DNA of 64,000 nt, from assembly GCF_000798815.1 (NCBI RefSeq), contig NZ_JTLD01000121.1, positions 36,532 through 100,531 on the forward strand. Direction: 5' to 3'. The stretch comes from Alistipes sp. ZOR0009 (GTDB taxonomy: Bacteria; Bacteroidota; Bacteroidia; Bacteroidales; ZOR0009). The translations under genes were made by a program, and so were the position numbers. The notes beneath the pieces are model-generated. The model saw only the letters and a list, made by a program, of their open reading frames with translations. It made no database searches and had not been told where the DNA came from. The stretch's first letter is position 1; each line of letters opens with the position of its first letter. This document shows positions 43,489-52,064 of the stretch, piece by piece.

Positions 43489-44703
43489 TCACACTCTTTC
43501 TGGTTTCTTCACTTGGCACTTCTCTATCTGCTCGTATATCTTGCTCACAAAGTTTTCCCAGGTATGGGTAGCCGCATAGGCTATCCGAGCCGCCTGACGC
43601 TCTGGCGAATCTTCTGTCAGCGCTTTTTCTATCATCTTCAGGTACTCTTTGGCTCCTGTGGCAAGGTATACCCAGCTGCCGAAGTACTCCATAAACACGG
43701 TTTTGGTGGCAACGGTGGCCCGTCCTAGGGCTAGGTATTCATCTATTTTAAGCGGATAGTTCCAGTTGGTGATAACGTTTACGGCCTGTGGGTTAATGGC
43801 CACATCAAACCCTTTGATAAAGTTGGGTAGCCGGTTTACGGGTTGCGTGGGGATAAAGTGCACGTGCTTAAACTCGTGCAGCCGCGAGCGCCTAAAGGCC
43901 TCATCTTCGGGACCTACCAGCACAAGGCTCCACTTCGGACGATCGATCGCAATCTCCTCCAGCAGCTTAATATCTAGCCTGCGCGAGGTAAGGCTTCCGG
44001 TGTAGCCTATAATGGGGCGGCGGATGCTGCTCAGCTCGGGAGCAACCTCTAGCGTCCCCTGCGGATCGGAGTACAGCGATACGTCGCACCCCTGCCCAAT
44101 CATAAACGTTTGGGGGTTAAACTGGCGGCAGTAGTCGGCAAAGTAGTCCGAGTTGCAAAATACCAGATCGGCCTTGGCCACCAGCTCTTCCTGCATCTGG
44201 GTGCCGTGCTTCTTGTGGTAGTCTACCGCAATAACGTTATCCCTAAGTAGGTAGATGTATAGCGTTGGCTTCAGCATCTCCTTCAGGAAGAAGCCATTCA
44301 GCATCGAGTTGTCGTTAAAGATGATGTACTCCTCCATCCCCAGGCGGTTGCAGGCGTAGGCTATCTCGTTGGCTAGCCGCTGGTCGTTCATCCGGTTAAA
44401 TACCTTATACAGCTCCTGAGGCTCAATAAAGTTAACCGATTCGGCCACCTTGCGGGGGGTTAGCACCCACAGCGTGTCGGACACCTGCTCCAGGCACTCC
44501 TTCTTTCCGCCAATAACCTCCAGCCGGCGGCGCACCCGGGCGTCCGAGCGCTGTAGCATCCACTCGCTGCGCGTAAGCGGCGGGTTTACAAAAAGTACGC
44601 GGTTGCTCTTAGCTACCTCTTGGGCAATATTCTTGGCTGTGCTGCCTATCGATAAGTCCCATGGCTGAAGCCCTATAAATACGAAGTTACGTCCCCTTAC
44701 CAT
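43489..44703 (-). CDS. Glycosyltransferase, GT-B fold (GT1/GT4-like)
   Basis: 404 residues; the first gene of the minus-strand polysaccharide/kinase run. GT-B landmarks are FIGLQPWDLSIGSTAKNIAQ at the N-terminus, IGYTGSLTSRRLDIKLLEE at the start of the C-terminal Rossmann domain, LVGPEDEAF, and KIDEYLALGRATVATKT as the donor-binding loop. Base composition is markedly GC-richer than in the kinases downstream. It starts right after a 450-base gap that carries five phased 11-bp repeats. Confidence 0.87.
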   Translation of the reverse strand: MVRGRNFVFIGLQPWDLSIGSTAKNIAQEVAKSNRVLFVNPPLTRSEWMLQRSDARVRRRLEVIGGKKECLEQVSDTLWVLTPRKVAESVNFIEPQELYKVFNRMNDQRLANEIAYACNRLGMEEYIIFNDNSMLNGFFLKEMLKPTLYIYLLRDNVIAVDYHKKHGTQMQEELVAKADLVFCNSDYFADYCRQFNPQTFMIGQGCDVSLYSDPQGTLEVAPELSSIRRPIIGYTGSLTSRRLDIKLLEEIAIDRPKWSLVLVGPEDEAFRRSRLHEFKHVHFIPTQPVNRLPNFIKGFDVAINPQAVNVITNWNYPLKIDEYLALGRATVATKTVFMEYFGSWVYLATGAKEYLKMIEKALTEDSPERQAARIAYAATHTWENFVSKIYEQIEKCQVKKPERV

Positions 44704-45154
44704 AACGCGTCGGTATTTGCGGTTTTACTTTTGCATACCTACAAAACAGCAAACCCCCACCAAAAGGTAATTTTGAAAGGGAGTTTAATGTTTGTTTACA
44801 GAAAAAATATTGCGGGAGGTTGTGCTATTGGGATTCTGGTGTTTTGATGGCTTTAAGTGGGTGGGTTTCCCCTGCCATCTTGTCATATTCTCCCATTTCC
44901 CCAAACCGAGGCGAGACCGAAGAAAGACCGAAGGAAGACCGAACCTACACCGAACTTTGAGGGCTGCCAAAATGGCGTAATACGGTCATCGAAAAAAAAT
45001 AGTTTAGGAATATTTGCAAGTTGGAAAAATTGCTAAACTTAACGCGGTGGCTTTTTAAACGGCTGGTGACTATTGTGTTGTCGGGTTTTTTGAGGAGTTG
45101 TCGTTAACTATTCACCAAGGCATAATATTATTAATAATTTAAAATTTCAGCCGT
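44704..45154. other. 451-base gene-free region between divergent genes
   Basis: The region separates the glycosyltransferase run on - from the 186-aa gene on +. It holds a TAnnTTTG box on + (TACTTTTG, 44726-44733), five phased 11-bp repeats (44904-44958) and an AT-rich stretch before the + gene. Open frames at 44785-44980 start at TTG or lie opposite each other and do not look coding. Confidence 0.6.
44904..44958 (+). repeat. Five direct 11-bp repeats with ACCGA core
   Basis: The core ACCGA[AG] recurs at 44905, 44916, 44927, 44938 and 44949, exactly 11 bases apart, so all copies face the same side of the helix. Flanking bases vary. The array lies about 200 bases upstream of both the + gene and the - glycosyltransferase run, which fits cooperative protein binding or a small tandem expansion. 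Confidence 0.75.
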
Positions 45155-45715
45155 ATGGCAGAAGTAAAAAACAACATCGTCACTCAAGGTGCGAGTGGCA
45201 TGCTCGGAGACATGATTGTCTTTCGTCAGGTTAACGGTAAAACCATTATGGCAACCAAACCTCGGCAGTCCGAGAAGAAGTCTGAAAAGCAAATCGAGCA
45301 TCAGGCTAGGTTTCAGAAGGCAACAATTTATGGTAGGTCGGCGGTGGCTAAGCCCGAGCTAAAATCGGAGTACGAGTCGGCTGTTGGCGAAAAAGGTAAC
45401 TCGGCCTACCAGGTTGCTGTTGCCGATTTTTTAAATGCGCCAAGCATTCAGGAGGTCAACCTCTCTAAGTACCACGGTAATGTAGGCGATGTTATCTCCA
45501 TTCTGGTTACCGACGATTTTAAGGTTCAACGGGTAGAGGTCGAGATTCACGATCCCGACGGCACGCTGGTCGAGGCTGGTAGCGCCGTTGCTGGTTTTGG
45601 GGTAGAGTGGGTGTACACCGCTACCGTAAAGAATGCGAGCTTGGCTGGCGATAAGATAACCATCACCGCCTTCGACTTGCCGGGTAACACCGATGTCGAA
45701 GACAAAACGCTTTAG
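45155..45715 (+). CDS. Conserved hypothetical protein, 186 aa
   Basis: The N-terminal half (IVTQGASGMLGDMIVFRQVNG, then a basic region KPRQSEKKSEKQ) resembles the start of DUF6266-like Bacteroidota proteins that contain a short glycine turn and a FRQ strand. The C-terminal half is an Ig-like beta domain (VEVEIHDPDGTLVEAG, ITAFDLPGNTDVEDK). There is no signal peptide. A terminator follows directly. Single gene; role unknown. Confidence 0.8.
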   Translation: MAEVKNNIVTQGASGMLGDMIVFRQVNGKTIMATKPRQSEKKSEKQIEHQARFQKATIYGRSAVAKPELKSEYESAVGEKGNSAYQVAVADFLNAPSIQEVNLSKYHGNVGDVISILVTDDFKVQRVEVEIHDPDGTLVEAGSAVAGFGVEWVYTATVKNASLAGDKITITAFDLPGNTDVEDKTL

Positions 45716-45718
45716 GCT

Positions 45719-45747
45719 AAAGGCTCCTTCGGGGGCCTTTTCCTTTT
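45719..45747 (+). terminator. Rho-independent terminator after the 186-aa gene
   Basis: Stem AAAGGCTC/GGGGCCTTT with one G-U pair and a short loop, then CC and a run of seven T. Confidence 0.8.
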
Positions 45748-45756
45748 TTTGGGGGA

Positions 45757-46485
45757 TTAAAAGAGCTTAAACCGCTTCAGCTTCTTCTGCTCCTGCAGGT
45801 AGCCCTGCTTATCAAACTGGTAGAGTAGGGCCGGCTTGTGGTTTACCTTGGTCTCCTTCTCCTCTAGCTGGATAAGAAAGGGGAACTTCTGCAGCCTCTT
45901 TCTAAAGTTTCGGTTGTCGATGTCGATACCCAGCGCCGCCTCGTACAGGTTTTGCAGCTGCCTAATGGTAAACTTTCTGGGCAGCAGCTCAAAGGCAATG
46001 GGTGTAGCCTGCAGGTTGCTGCATAGCCGTTCTAGCCCCTTTAGGATGATCTCCTTGTGGTCAAACGATACCCGCTTTAGCTCCTGCACGTTGCACCACA
46101 TGGTCTTCCCCTGTCGGGTAATTCTAAGCACGCTCTGGTCTATCTTTACCAGCGAAAAGTAGGTAACTGTAATGATGCGCTTGGAGGTGATGCCGTAGGT
46201 TGCCTCAATCCAGCGCCTATCCTCCTCGCTCTTTATGCGGTTGGGGTTCGAGAATACGTGCAGCTGCTCTAGGTAAACGTTCTTCAGCCCCGTAAGCGCC
46301 TGAAGCGTATTCTTGGCGCTCGTGTCTAGGTCCTCCTCCTCCGAAATCATGCTTCCTGGGAGCTTGTACTCTGGGGAGCCATCGTCCAGCAGCTGCCTCT
46401 CTACCAGCAGTACTTTTAGGGTACTTCCGTCAAAGCCAAAAACCACAATATCAACGGAAACAGAAGGGTTGGTTATAGCATTCAT
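45757..46485 (-). CDS. Nudix-like winged-helix transcriptional regulator (NrtR/AraR-like), Nudix box degenerate
   Basis: 242 residues. The N-terminal half has a Nudix fold (VSVDIVVFGFDGSTLKVLLVER, LPGSMI), but the Nudix box AxRELxEETGL reads AKNTLQALTGL, so the Arg and the metal-binding glutamates are gone. The C-terminal third is a winged helix with FTIRQLQNLYEAALG and DNRNFRKRLQK, typical of Bacteroidota NrtR/AraR-type regulators. Such proteins sense a sugar or nucleotide ligand through the inactive Nudix domain and repress catabolic genes. No sugar-catabolism gene is adjacent, so its regulon is not visible. Confidence 0.88.
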   Translation of the reverse strand: MNAITNPSVSVDIVVFGFDGSTLKVLLVERQLLDDGSPEYKLPGSMISEEEDLDTSAKNTLQALTGLKNVYLEQLHVFSNPNRIKSEEDRRWIEATYGITSKRIITVTYFSLVKIDQSVLRITRQGKTMWCNVQELKRVSFDHKEIILKGLERLCSNLQATPIAFELLPRKFTIRQLQNLYEAALGIDIDNRNFRKRLQKFPFLIQLEEKETKVNHKPALLYQFDKQGYLQEQKKLKRFKLF

Positions 46486-46607
46486 GGTAGTAACGTTTAT
46501 TCCTGTACTTGGTTTTAAGAGGCCGAAGATAGGAATTTATACAAAAAAGGGATCGGCTGCGGGCTGGTTTTTATGCCGCCCGATGGTGGGCGTTTGAGTA
46601 GGGGCAT

Positions 46608-46642
46608 AAAAAAACTCCTGCAATACTATTGCAGGAGTTTTG
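46608..46642 (-). terminator. Rho-independent terminator of tRNA-Leu
   Basis: Long stem around AAAACTCCTGCAATA/TATTGCAGGAGTTTT; on the minus strand it is followed by a T-run and lies seven bases after the tRNA. Confidence 0.85.
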
Positions 46643-46648
46643 TTTGGG

Positions 46649-46730
46649 TACCCAGAGCCGGGATCGAACCGGCACGGATTGCTCCACTGGTGTTTGAGAC
46701 CAGCGCGTCTACCGATTCCGCCATCTGGGC
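46649..46730 (-). tRNA. tRNA-Leu, anticodon CAA
   Basis: An 82-nt class II tRNA: acceptor GCCCAGA/TCTGGGT, the type II D-arm GGCGGAATCGGTAGACGC, anticodon arm CTGGT-CTCAAAC-ACCAG, a long variable arm, and T-arm GCCGG-TTCGATC-CCGGC. The loop gives anticodon CAA, which reads TTG. CCA is not encoded as part of the mature end. Confidence 0.96.
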
Positions 46731-46805
46731 GTTTGCGGTGCAAAGATAGAAATATTATATCTAGTTGCAAGGCCTGTGCCGACAAAAAAATCGTTTGTTT
46801 GCAAA

Positions 46806-48740
46806 TTAACCGTTGCTGCTTGCGCTTGTGGTGGCCTCCTGCTGCTCTTTAAGCAGGTTCGATACGGTGTTGTATATCGATTCAGGGTCTATACCGCACT
46901 CTTTATGCAGCTGCTGAACGGTGCCATGCTCAATAAATCGATCAGGAATACCAAGTCGAACGATTCTGTTGGTGTAGCCATGGTCTGCCATAAACTCTAG
47001 TACCGCGCTGCCAAATCCACCCTGAATGGCTCCATCTTCAAGCGTAACCAGCTGCTTGTAGGTCTTCATAATGTGGTGTAGCAGCTCCTCGTCTAGGGGC
47101 TTTGCAAAGCGCATATCGTAGTGCCCAATCGAAATATTCTGTTTTTCGAGACGGCTAACCACTATTTGTGCAAGATTTCCTGGATGGCCCAACGAGAGGA
47201 TGGCCAGCTGGCTACCTTCCGATAGGGTTCTTCCCTTTCCAACCTCTATCTCGCTAAATGGCTGGCGCCAATCGTGCGTAACGCCACGTCCTCGGGGGTA
47301 GCGAATCGAGAATGGACCTTTCCCTAGCTGGGCGGTGTACATCATATTTCGAAGCTCCACCTCATCCATAGGTGCGGCAACTATCATGTTGGGTACTATG
47401 CGGAAAAACCCTATGTCATACACTCCGTGATGGGTAGGACCGTCCTCTCCAACAATGCCACCTCTGTCTAGGCAGAAAACTACATTCAAGTTTTGTAGCG
47501 CCACATCGTGGATTACCGAGTCGTACGCTCGCTGCATAAATGACGAGTAGATGTTGCAGAAAGGGATGTAGCCTGCTGCGGCTAGTCCAGCCGAGTAGGT
47601 TACCGCATGCTGTTCCGCAATTCCTACGTCAAAGGCACGGTCGGGCATTTTCTCCATCATGGTATTAAGCGAGCATCCCGAGGGCATGGCAGGCGTAATA
47701 CCTAGTATTTTTGGATTTTTCTCGGCTAGCTCCACAATCGTATCTCCAAATACATCCTGGTATCGGGGTGGCGATATCTGCTCCAACGGCGTAGAGACTC
47801 GCATCCCTGTTTCCTTGTCGAAAACACCAGGGGCATGCCAAAGTGTCTGATCCTCCTCTGCAGGCTTGTACCCTTTTCCCTTTTTGGTAAGTACGTGTAG
47901 CAGCTTCGGTCCGGGGATGTCCTTTAAGTCGTTAAGCACCTGCGATAGGCGAACCACATCATGCCCATCAACTGGACCAAAATACCTGAAGTTGAGCGAT
48001 TCGAAGAGGTTGCTTTGCTGCAGTAGGGCTGTTTTTACCCCAGACTCCAGCTTCTTTACATACCGACGGGCAACTGGACCTAGCTTGGCCACGTTGCCAA
48101 GTATATTCCACACATCCTTACGCATCTTGTTGTACGTTTTGGAGGTGGTGATATCGAGTAAATACTCCTTTAGCGCACCAACATTAGGGTCGATGGCCAT
48201 GTTGTTGTCATTAAGAATAACCAGCAAGTCTGATTTCTCTGCTCCGGCATTGTTTAAGCCCTCAAAGGCCAGCCCCGCAGTCATCGAGCCATCGCCAATT
48301 ACGGCTATAACCTTACGATTCTCTTTGTTGAGTTTGGCCGCGATAGCCATACCCAGCGCTGCCGATATGGAGGTCGAAGAGTGTCCCACTCCGAATGCAT
48401 CATACTCGCTCTCCTCCATTTTAGGGAAGCCGCTTACGCCCTTGTATTTTCGGTTGGTGTGAAAGCTCTCTTTTCGGCCTGTTAGTATCTTATGGGGGTA
48501 GGCCTGATGGCCGACATCCCAAACCAGCTTATCGTATGGTGTGTTGAATACGTAGTGTAGGGCAACAGTCAGCTCAACAACCCCCAAGCCGGCACCAAAG
48601 TGGCCAGGGTTTGTCGATACCTGTTCTATGATAAAATCGCGCAACTCCGTGCAAACTTGCTCGAGTTGAGTCTCATCCAGCTGCTTTAAATCCGAAGGAT
48701 AAGTAATTCCATCCAGCAGCTTTTTTGAATCTTCAGCCAT
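46806..48740 (-). CDS. dxs: 1-deoxy-D-xylulose-5-phosphate synthase
   Basis: About 644 residues, standard length. DXS condenses pyruvate and glyceraldehyde 3-phosphate with thiamine diphosphate as the first step of the MEP isoprenoid pathway. Landmarks: [14 protein letters not shown], the ThDP site [18 protein letters not shown] and its [19 protein letters not shown], and the transketolase Glu in [14 protein letters not shown]. An in-frame TTG at 48752 would add four residues, but the ATG at 48740 follows a -7 box at sensible distance. It is divergent from the OmpA lipoprotein gene. Confidence 0.97.
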   Translation of the reverse strand: MAEDSKKLLDGITYPSDLKQLDETQLEQVCTELRDFIIEQVSTNPGHFGAGLGVVELTVALHYVFNTPYDKLVWDVGHQAYPHKILTGRKESFHTNRKYKGVSGFPKMEESEYDAFGVGHSSTSISAALGMAIAAKLNKENRKVIAVIGDGSMTAGLAFEGLNNAGAEKSDLLVILNDNNMAIDPNVGALKEYLLDITTSKTYNKMRKDVWNILGNVAKLGPVARRYVKKLESGVKTALLQQSNLFESLNFRYFGPVDGHDVVRLSQVLNDLKDIPGPKLLHVLTKKGKGYKPAEEDQTLWHAPGVFDKETGMRVSTPLEQISPPRYQDVFGDTIVELAEKNPKILGITPAMPSGCSLNTMMEKMPDRAFDVGIAEQHAVTYSAGLAAAGYIPFCNIYSSFMQRAYDSVIHDVALQNLNVVFCLDRGGIVGEDGPTHHGVYDIGFFRIVPNMIVAAPMDEVELRNMMYTAQLGKGPFSIRYPRGRGVTHDWRQPFSEIEVGKGRTLSEGSQLAILSLGHPGNLAQIVVSRLEKQNISIGHYDMRFAKPLDEELLHHIMKTYKQLVTLEDGAIQGGFGSAVLEFMADHGYTNRIVRLGIPDRFIEHGTVQQLHKECGIDPESIYNTVSNLLKEQQEATTSASSNG

Positions 48741-48762
48741 TAGTAGTTCCAAATCAATCGTG

Positions 48763-48770
48763 CAAAGTTA
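48763..48770 (-). promoter_or_regulatory. -7 box of dxs
   Basis: TAACTTTG on the minus strand matches TAnnTTTG and lies 22 bases before the ATG at 48740. Confidence 0.45.
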
Positions 48771-48808
48771 AAAATTACGAAACAGAAAAGCTCCATATTT
48801 AGGATTAT

Positions 48809-48816
48809 TAGGTTTG
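48809..48816 (+). promoter_or_regulatory. -7 box of the OmpA-family lipoprotein gene
   Basis: TAGGTTTG on + matches TAnnTTTG. It is divergent from the dxs box 39 bases away and only eight bases from the first in-frame ATG (48825), which favours a later start. Confidence 0.4.
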
Positions 48817-48896
48817 AAGTTGGAATGTTTTCCCTATTTTTAACGGAGTTAACGAAGCACAACAAAATGCATCAACATAAAACCAGCTTACTACCT

Positions 48897-49928
48897 ATGA
48901 ATAGTGCAACAAAAACACTTTTGCTAGTAGTACTTGGCGGTGCCTCGCTCTTTTCGTGCGTGCCAGCCAAGCAGTACAACCTTCTAAAAGACAACAGCCA
49001 AAAGTGCGAAGAGGAGCGTAGCCGCTTTAGCCGCGAAAATGATTCCCTAAAGATTCAGGTTAGGGAACTTTCGTCGAAGAAAGGGGTGTTAGAGCGCGAA
49101 AAGTCAGCGCTAATCTCCGATAGCACCAAGCGACATATCTCTTTTGCTACGCTGAACGATGATTACGCAAAGCTGCAGGATCGGTATAACGACTTGAACT
49201 TGGCGCACGAGGCCATTCTAAAAGGTACCCAAAGCGAAACGAGGAAGCTATTAGCCGAAATACAGCGCTCTCAAAACCTGCTTCAGCAGCGCGAAGATTC
49301 GCTGCATAAGCTCGAAGATATTCTTAACGCACGAGGCAGAACAATCAATATGGCTCAAGGTAAGCTCGATTCGTTAACCCAAAATTTGCAGGATCAGAAT
49401 GCTAAGCTCATTGACCTTCAACGTATGCTTGCAAGGCAGGATTCGTTAAGCAACGCTTTGCGTCAAAAGGTTAAAAATGCGCTTGTCGGATTTGAAGGCA
49501 AGGGCTTAACCATTACTCAGAAGAACGGGTTGGTTTACGTTTCGATGGAGGACAAGCTGCTATTCAAATCGGGCAGTTTCGAGATTGATGCACGAGGAGC
49601 TGAGGCAATAAGGGAGTTGGGGAAGGTGCTTGCACAGAATGGTGATATCAATATTATGATCGAGGGCCATACCGACGATGTTCCCTACAATGGTAAGGGA
49701 GAACTTAAAGACAACTGGGACTTGAGCGTAAAACGATCTACCACGGTGGTTAGGCTGCTATCCGAAAATAAGGGTATCGATCCAACTCGAATTACAGCGG
49801 CTGGTAGAGGTGAGTTTTTACCAATCGACAAAACAAAAACATCGCAGGCTCGCCAAAAAAATAGGCGTACGGAGATTGTGCTTACGCCAAACCTTCAGGA
49901 GTTGATGCAGATAATAGATAAAAATTAG
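48897..49928 (+). CDS. OmpA-family peptidoglycan-binding lipoprotein
   Basis: From the ATG at 48897 the protein has 343 residues and opens with a clean lipoprotein signal (TLLLVVLGGASLFSC, Cys21). In-frame ATGs at 48825 and 48867 would place a charged leader before it and are less likely. A coiled coil of about 160 residues follows (for example KLLAEIQRSQNLLQQREDSL), then a C-terminal OmpA domain with EGHTDDVPYNG and the NRRTEIVL end. It should sit in the outer membrane and bind peptidoglycan through the OmpA domain. A strong terminator follows. Confidence 0.9.
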   Translation: MNSATKTLLLVVLGGASLFSCVPAKQYNLLKDNSQKCEEERSRFSRENDSLKIQVRELSSKKGVLEREKSALISDSTKRHISFATLNDDYAKLQDRYNDLNLAHEAILKGTQSETRKLLAEIQRSQNLLQQREDSLHKLEDILNARGRTINMAQGKLDSLTQNLQDQNAKLIDLQRMLARQDSLSNALRQKVKNALVGFEGKGLTITQKNGLVYVSMEDKLLFKSGSFEIDARGAEAIRELGKVLAQNGDINIMIEGHTDDVPYNGKGELKDNWDLSVKRSTTVVRLLSENKGIDPTRITAAGRGEFLPIDKTKTSQARQKNRRTEIVLTPNLQELMQIIDKN

Positions 49929-49940
49929 ATATTTCCATCT

Positions 49941-49970
49941 AAAAAGGCGCTTTACTAAGCGCCTTTTTTA
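49941..49970. terminator. Bidirectional terminator between convergent genes
   Basis: AAAAAGGCGCTT/AAGCGCCTTTTT stem with a TACT loop and flanking A/T runs. It closes the OmpA gene on + and overlaps the stop codon of the lipoprotein gene on -. Confidence 0.88.
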
Positions 49971-50579
49971 TTGGCCATAAAATTCTACTCTGTGGATGGC
50001 CGCTCCGAGGGGAATCCGCAGCTGAAACTTATCAACGAATTGGCTGTTGGCTTCAACCTCTATCGATCCGCATACCTGTTGCTTCGCCAGTAACGTGATT
50101 TTGTGAATGCTGTTTTCATCTAGCGAGATGTAGGTGTCAACCTTACTCGTAGGCTGCTCGCTTTCTTTTCCTCCGCGGGATAGATACGCCAATCCTTTAC
50201 CAACCTTTCGAAAGCCAAGCTCTCCTTTTAGGTAGGTCGATGAGGCGTATACGGGGAGAGTCGTGGAGTCGCCCCTCTCGTTAAACCCGATTGCTTGTAT
50301 AATTTGAGGGTCGAAGGTTGCCGTGAGGCTATCTAAATTCAGAAAATGAAGTACAAAGAGGAGCTTACTTCCTGAAGCATGGTAAGCGGCAACCCAAATC
50401 TCCGATTTCCCCTCTTTTGAGATGGCGAAGTGCTGTCCTATTGCTTCAAAAGAGTGCTGCGAGCTGTTGCTTAATGGGGTGAGATTGGTTACACAGCCGC
50501 TAAAAGAGGCTGCAAGTAGTGTTAATGTTAGATAGTAAGCACCTACAACGGACATCCATCGGTAAAATGGGATCCTCAT
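49968..50579 (-). CDS. Hypothetical lipoprotein, 203 aa
   Basis: An N-terminal signal with lipobox AASFSGC (Cys29) is followed by a beta-rich mature part (IWVAAYHASGSKLLFVLHF, YLKGELGFRKVGKG) with no motif I recognise. Single gene between the OmpA terminator and the Nramp promoter region. Probably an envelope protein of unknown function. Confidence 0.75.
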   Translation of the reverse strand: MRIPFYRWMSVVGAYYLTLTLLAASFSGCVTNLTPLSNSSQHSFEAIGQHFAISKEGKSEIWVAAYHASGSKLLFVLHFLNLDSLTATFDPQIIQAIGFNERGDSTTLPVYASSTYLKGELGFRKVGKGLAYLSRGGKESEQPTSKVDTYISLDENSIHKITLLAKQQVCGSIEVEANSQFVDKFQLRIPLGAAIHRVEFYGQ

Positions 50580-50704
50580 GCGGTATAACTTTTAAAATTT
50601 ACTTAAACTATATAATAGGCTAAAAATCAACATCCATTCTTTTACGACATTCGTAAACAACTCTTTCTGTTTGTTTGTTTAAAAAAGAGCCAATTTTTTG
50701 ATGT

Positions 50705-50726
50705 ACTAATTAACTATTCGATTAGT
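50705..50726 (+). promoter_or_regulatory. Possible operator in the Nramp promoter
   Basis: Inverted repeat ACTAAT-N10-ATTAGT directly upstream of the -7 box. The position fits a metal-responsive repressor such as a DtxR/MntR- or Fur-type protein, but the sequence is not a consensus I can name. Confidence 0.3.
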
Positions 50727-50738
50727 TGTGCTTTACCG

Positions 50739-50746
50739 TATATTTG
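50739..50746 (+). promoter_or_regulatory. -7 box of the Nramp gene
   Basis: TATATTTG matches TAnnTTTG exactly, 16 bases before the ATG at 50763. Confidence 0.5.
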
Positions 50747-50762
50747 AGCTAGAAATATTACT

Positions 50763-52016
50763 ATGAGCTGGATTAAAGACCCCAAAGACCATAAGCCGCA
50801 GTTTAGCGCGCTCGAACTTCTTAAGTATGTAGGGCCAGGTTTGCTGGTAACCGTAGGTTTTATCGACCCAGGTAACTGGGCTTCTAACTTAGCCGCAGGT
50901 GCCGACTATGGTTACGCATTACTTTGGATGGTAACCTTGTCTACCATACTTCTAATAGTGCTACAGCATAATGTGGCACACCTTGGTATAGCAACCGGAT
51001 TGTGCCTCTCTGAGGCTGCCAATAAGTATTTCAAACCACGAACGGCTAAAGCCTTTCTCGGTTCGGCTATGCTTGCTTCTATTTCCACCTCTCTAGCAGA
51101 AATACTAGGTGGCGCAATTGCCCTTAACATGCTTTTTTCTATTCCTATAAAGATTGGCGCATTGCTGGTGTTGGTATTTGTTCTGATTATGCTTTTTACC
51201 AATAGCTACCAGGTTATCGAAAGGTGGATTATCGCCTTTGTATCTATTATCGGGCTGTCGTTTATTTATGAGCTTTCGTTGGTTAATATCGATTGGGGGG
51301 CAGCTACTAAAGCTTGGGTTGTCCCTTCATTTCCTGAGGGATCTATGGTGATAATCATGAGCGTATTAGGCGCCGTTGTTATGCCGCATAATCTTTTTCT
51401 GCACTCGGAGGTGATCCAAAGCCGCCAATGGAATTTATCTGACGAAAAGGTTATAGAGAAGCAACTGAAGTACGAATTTTTTGATACGCTATTTTCGATG
51501 GTTATCGGTTGGGCTATTAATAGCGCGATGATACTGCTTGCCGCTGCCACCTTTTTTGCCGCAGGGCAAGGTGTTACAGAGCTACAGCAGGCCAAGAATT
51601 TGCTTGTTCCGCTAGTTGGTAGCAACGCTAGTAACATATTTGCAGTGGCGCTCCTCTTTGCAGGTATTGCTTCAACCATCACTTCTGGAATGGCGGCCGG
51701 TTCCATATTTGCAGGGATGTATAACGAACCCTACGACATCAAGGATTCGCATTCTAGAATTGGAGTTGCGCTATCGTTGGTGGCTGCTACGCTGCTTATC
51801 TTCATTATTGGCGATCCTTTTAGAGGATTAATTCTTTCGCAGATGTTTCTGAGCATGCAGCTGCCGTTTACAATATTTTTCCAAGCGAGGCTTACCTCGT
51901 CCGAAAAGGTGATGGGTAAGTATAAGAATTCGACGTCTACACGTATTCTCATTTACCTGCTGGGAACTATCGTTACTGTTTTAAATGTGATGCTGCTGGT
52001 AAGCTTCTTTGTGTAG
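50763..52016 (+). CDS. Nramp-family divalent metal transporter
   Basis: 417 residues with about 11 membrane helices. The metal site is intact: DPGN at residues 35-38 in the first helix and MPH at 207-209 in the sixth (AVVMPHNLFLHS). Nramp proteins import Mn2+ or Fe2+ with protons across the inner membrane. It is a single gene with its own -7 box and an inverted repeat upstream, as expected for metal-regulated transcription. Manganese rather than iron specificity cannot be decided from sequence. Confidence 0.94.
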   Translation: MSWIKDPKDHKPQFSALELLKYVGPGLLVTVGFIDPGNWASNLAAGADYGYALLWMVTLSTILLIVLQHNVAHLGIATGLCLSEAANKYFKPRTAKAFLGSAMLASISTSLAEILGGAIALNMLFSIPIKIGALLVLVFVLIMLFTNSYQVIERWIIAFVSIIGLSFIYELSLVNIDWGAATKAWVVPSFPEGSMVIIMSVLGAVVMPHNLFLHSEVIQSRQWNLSDEKVIEKQLKYEFFDTLFSMVIGWAINSAMILLAAATFFAAGQGVTELQQAKNLLVPLVGSNASNIFAVALLFAGIASTITSGMAAGSIFAGMYNEPYDIKDSHSRIGVALSLVAATLLIFIIGDPFRGLILSQMFLSMQLPFTIFFQARLTSSEKVMGKYKNSTSTRILIYLLGTIVTVLNVMLLVSFFV

Positions 52017-52064
52017 AACCTTTAAGGATATTTCCTATATTGTGATCGACAAAAACTACTACCA

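Noticed and set aside
44785..44980. Short frames on both strands in the 44.7-45.1 kb gap
   Set aside because: They mirror each other, one starts at TTG, and both run through the 11-bp repeats; no protein-like features.
47866..48462. 198-codon frame on + inside dxs
   Set aside because: It lies opposite strongly conserved dxs sequence and has the Ser/Leu-rich look of an antisense shadow.
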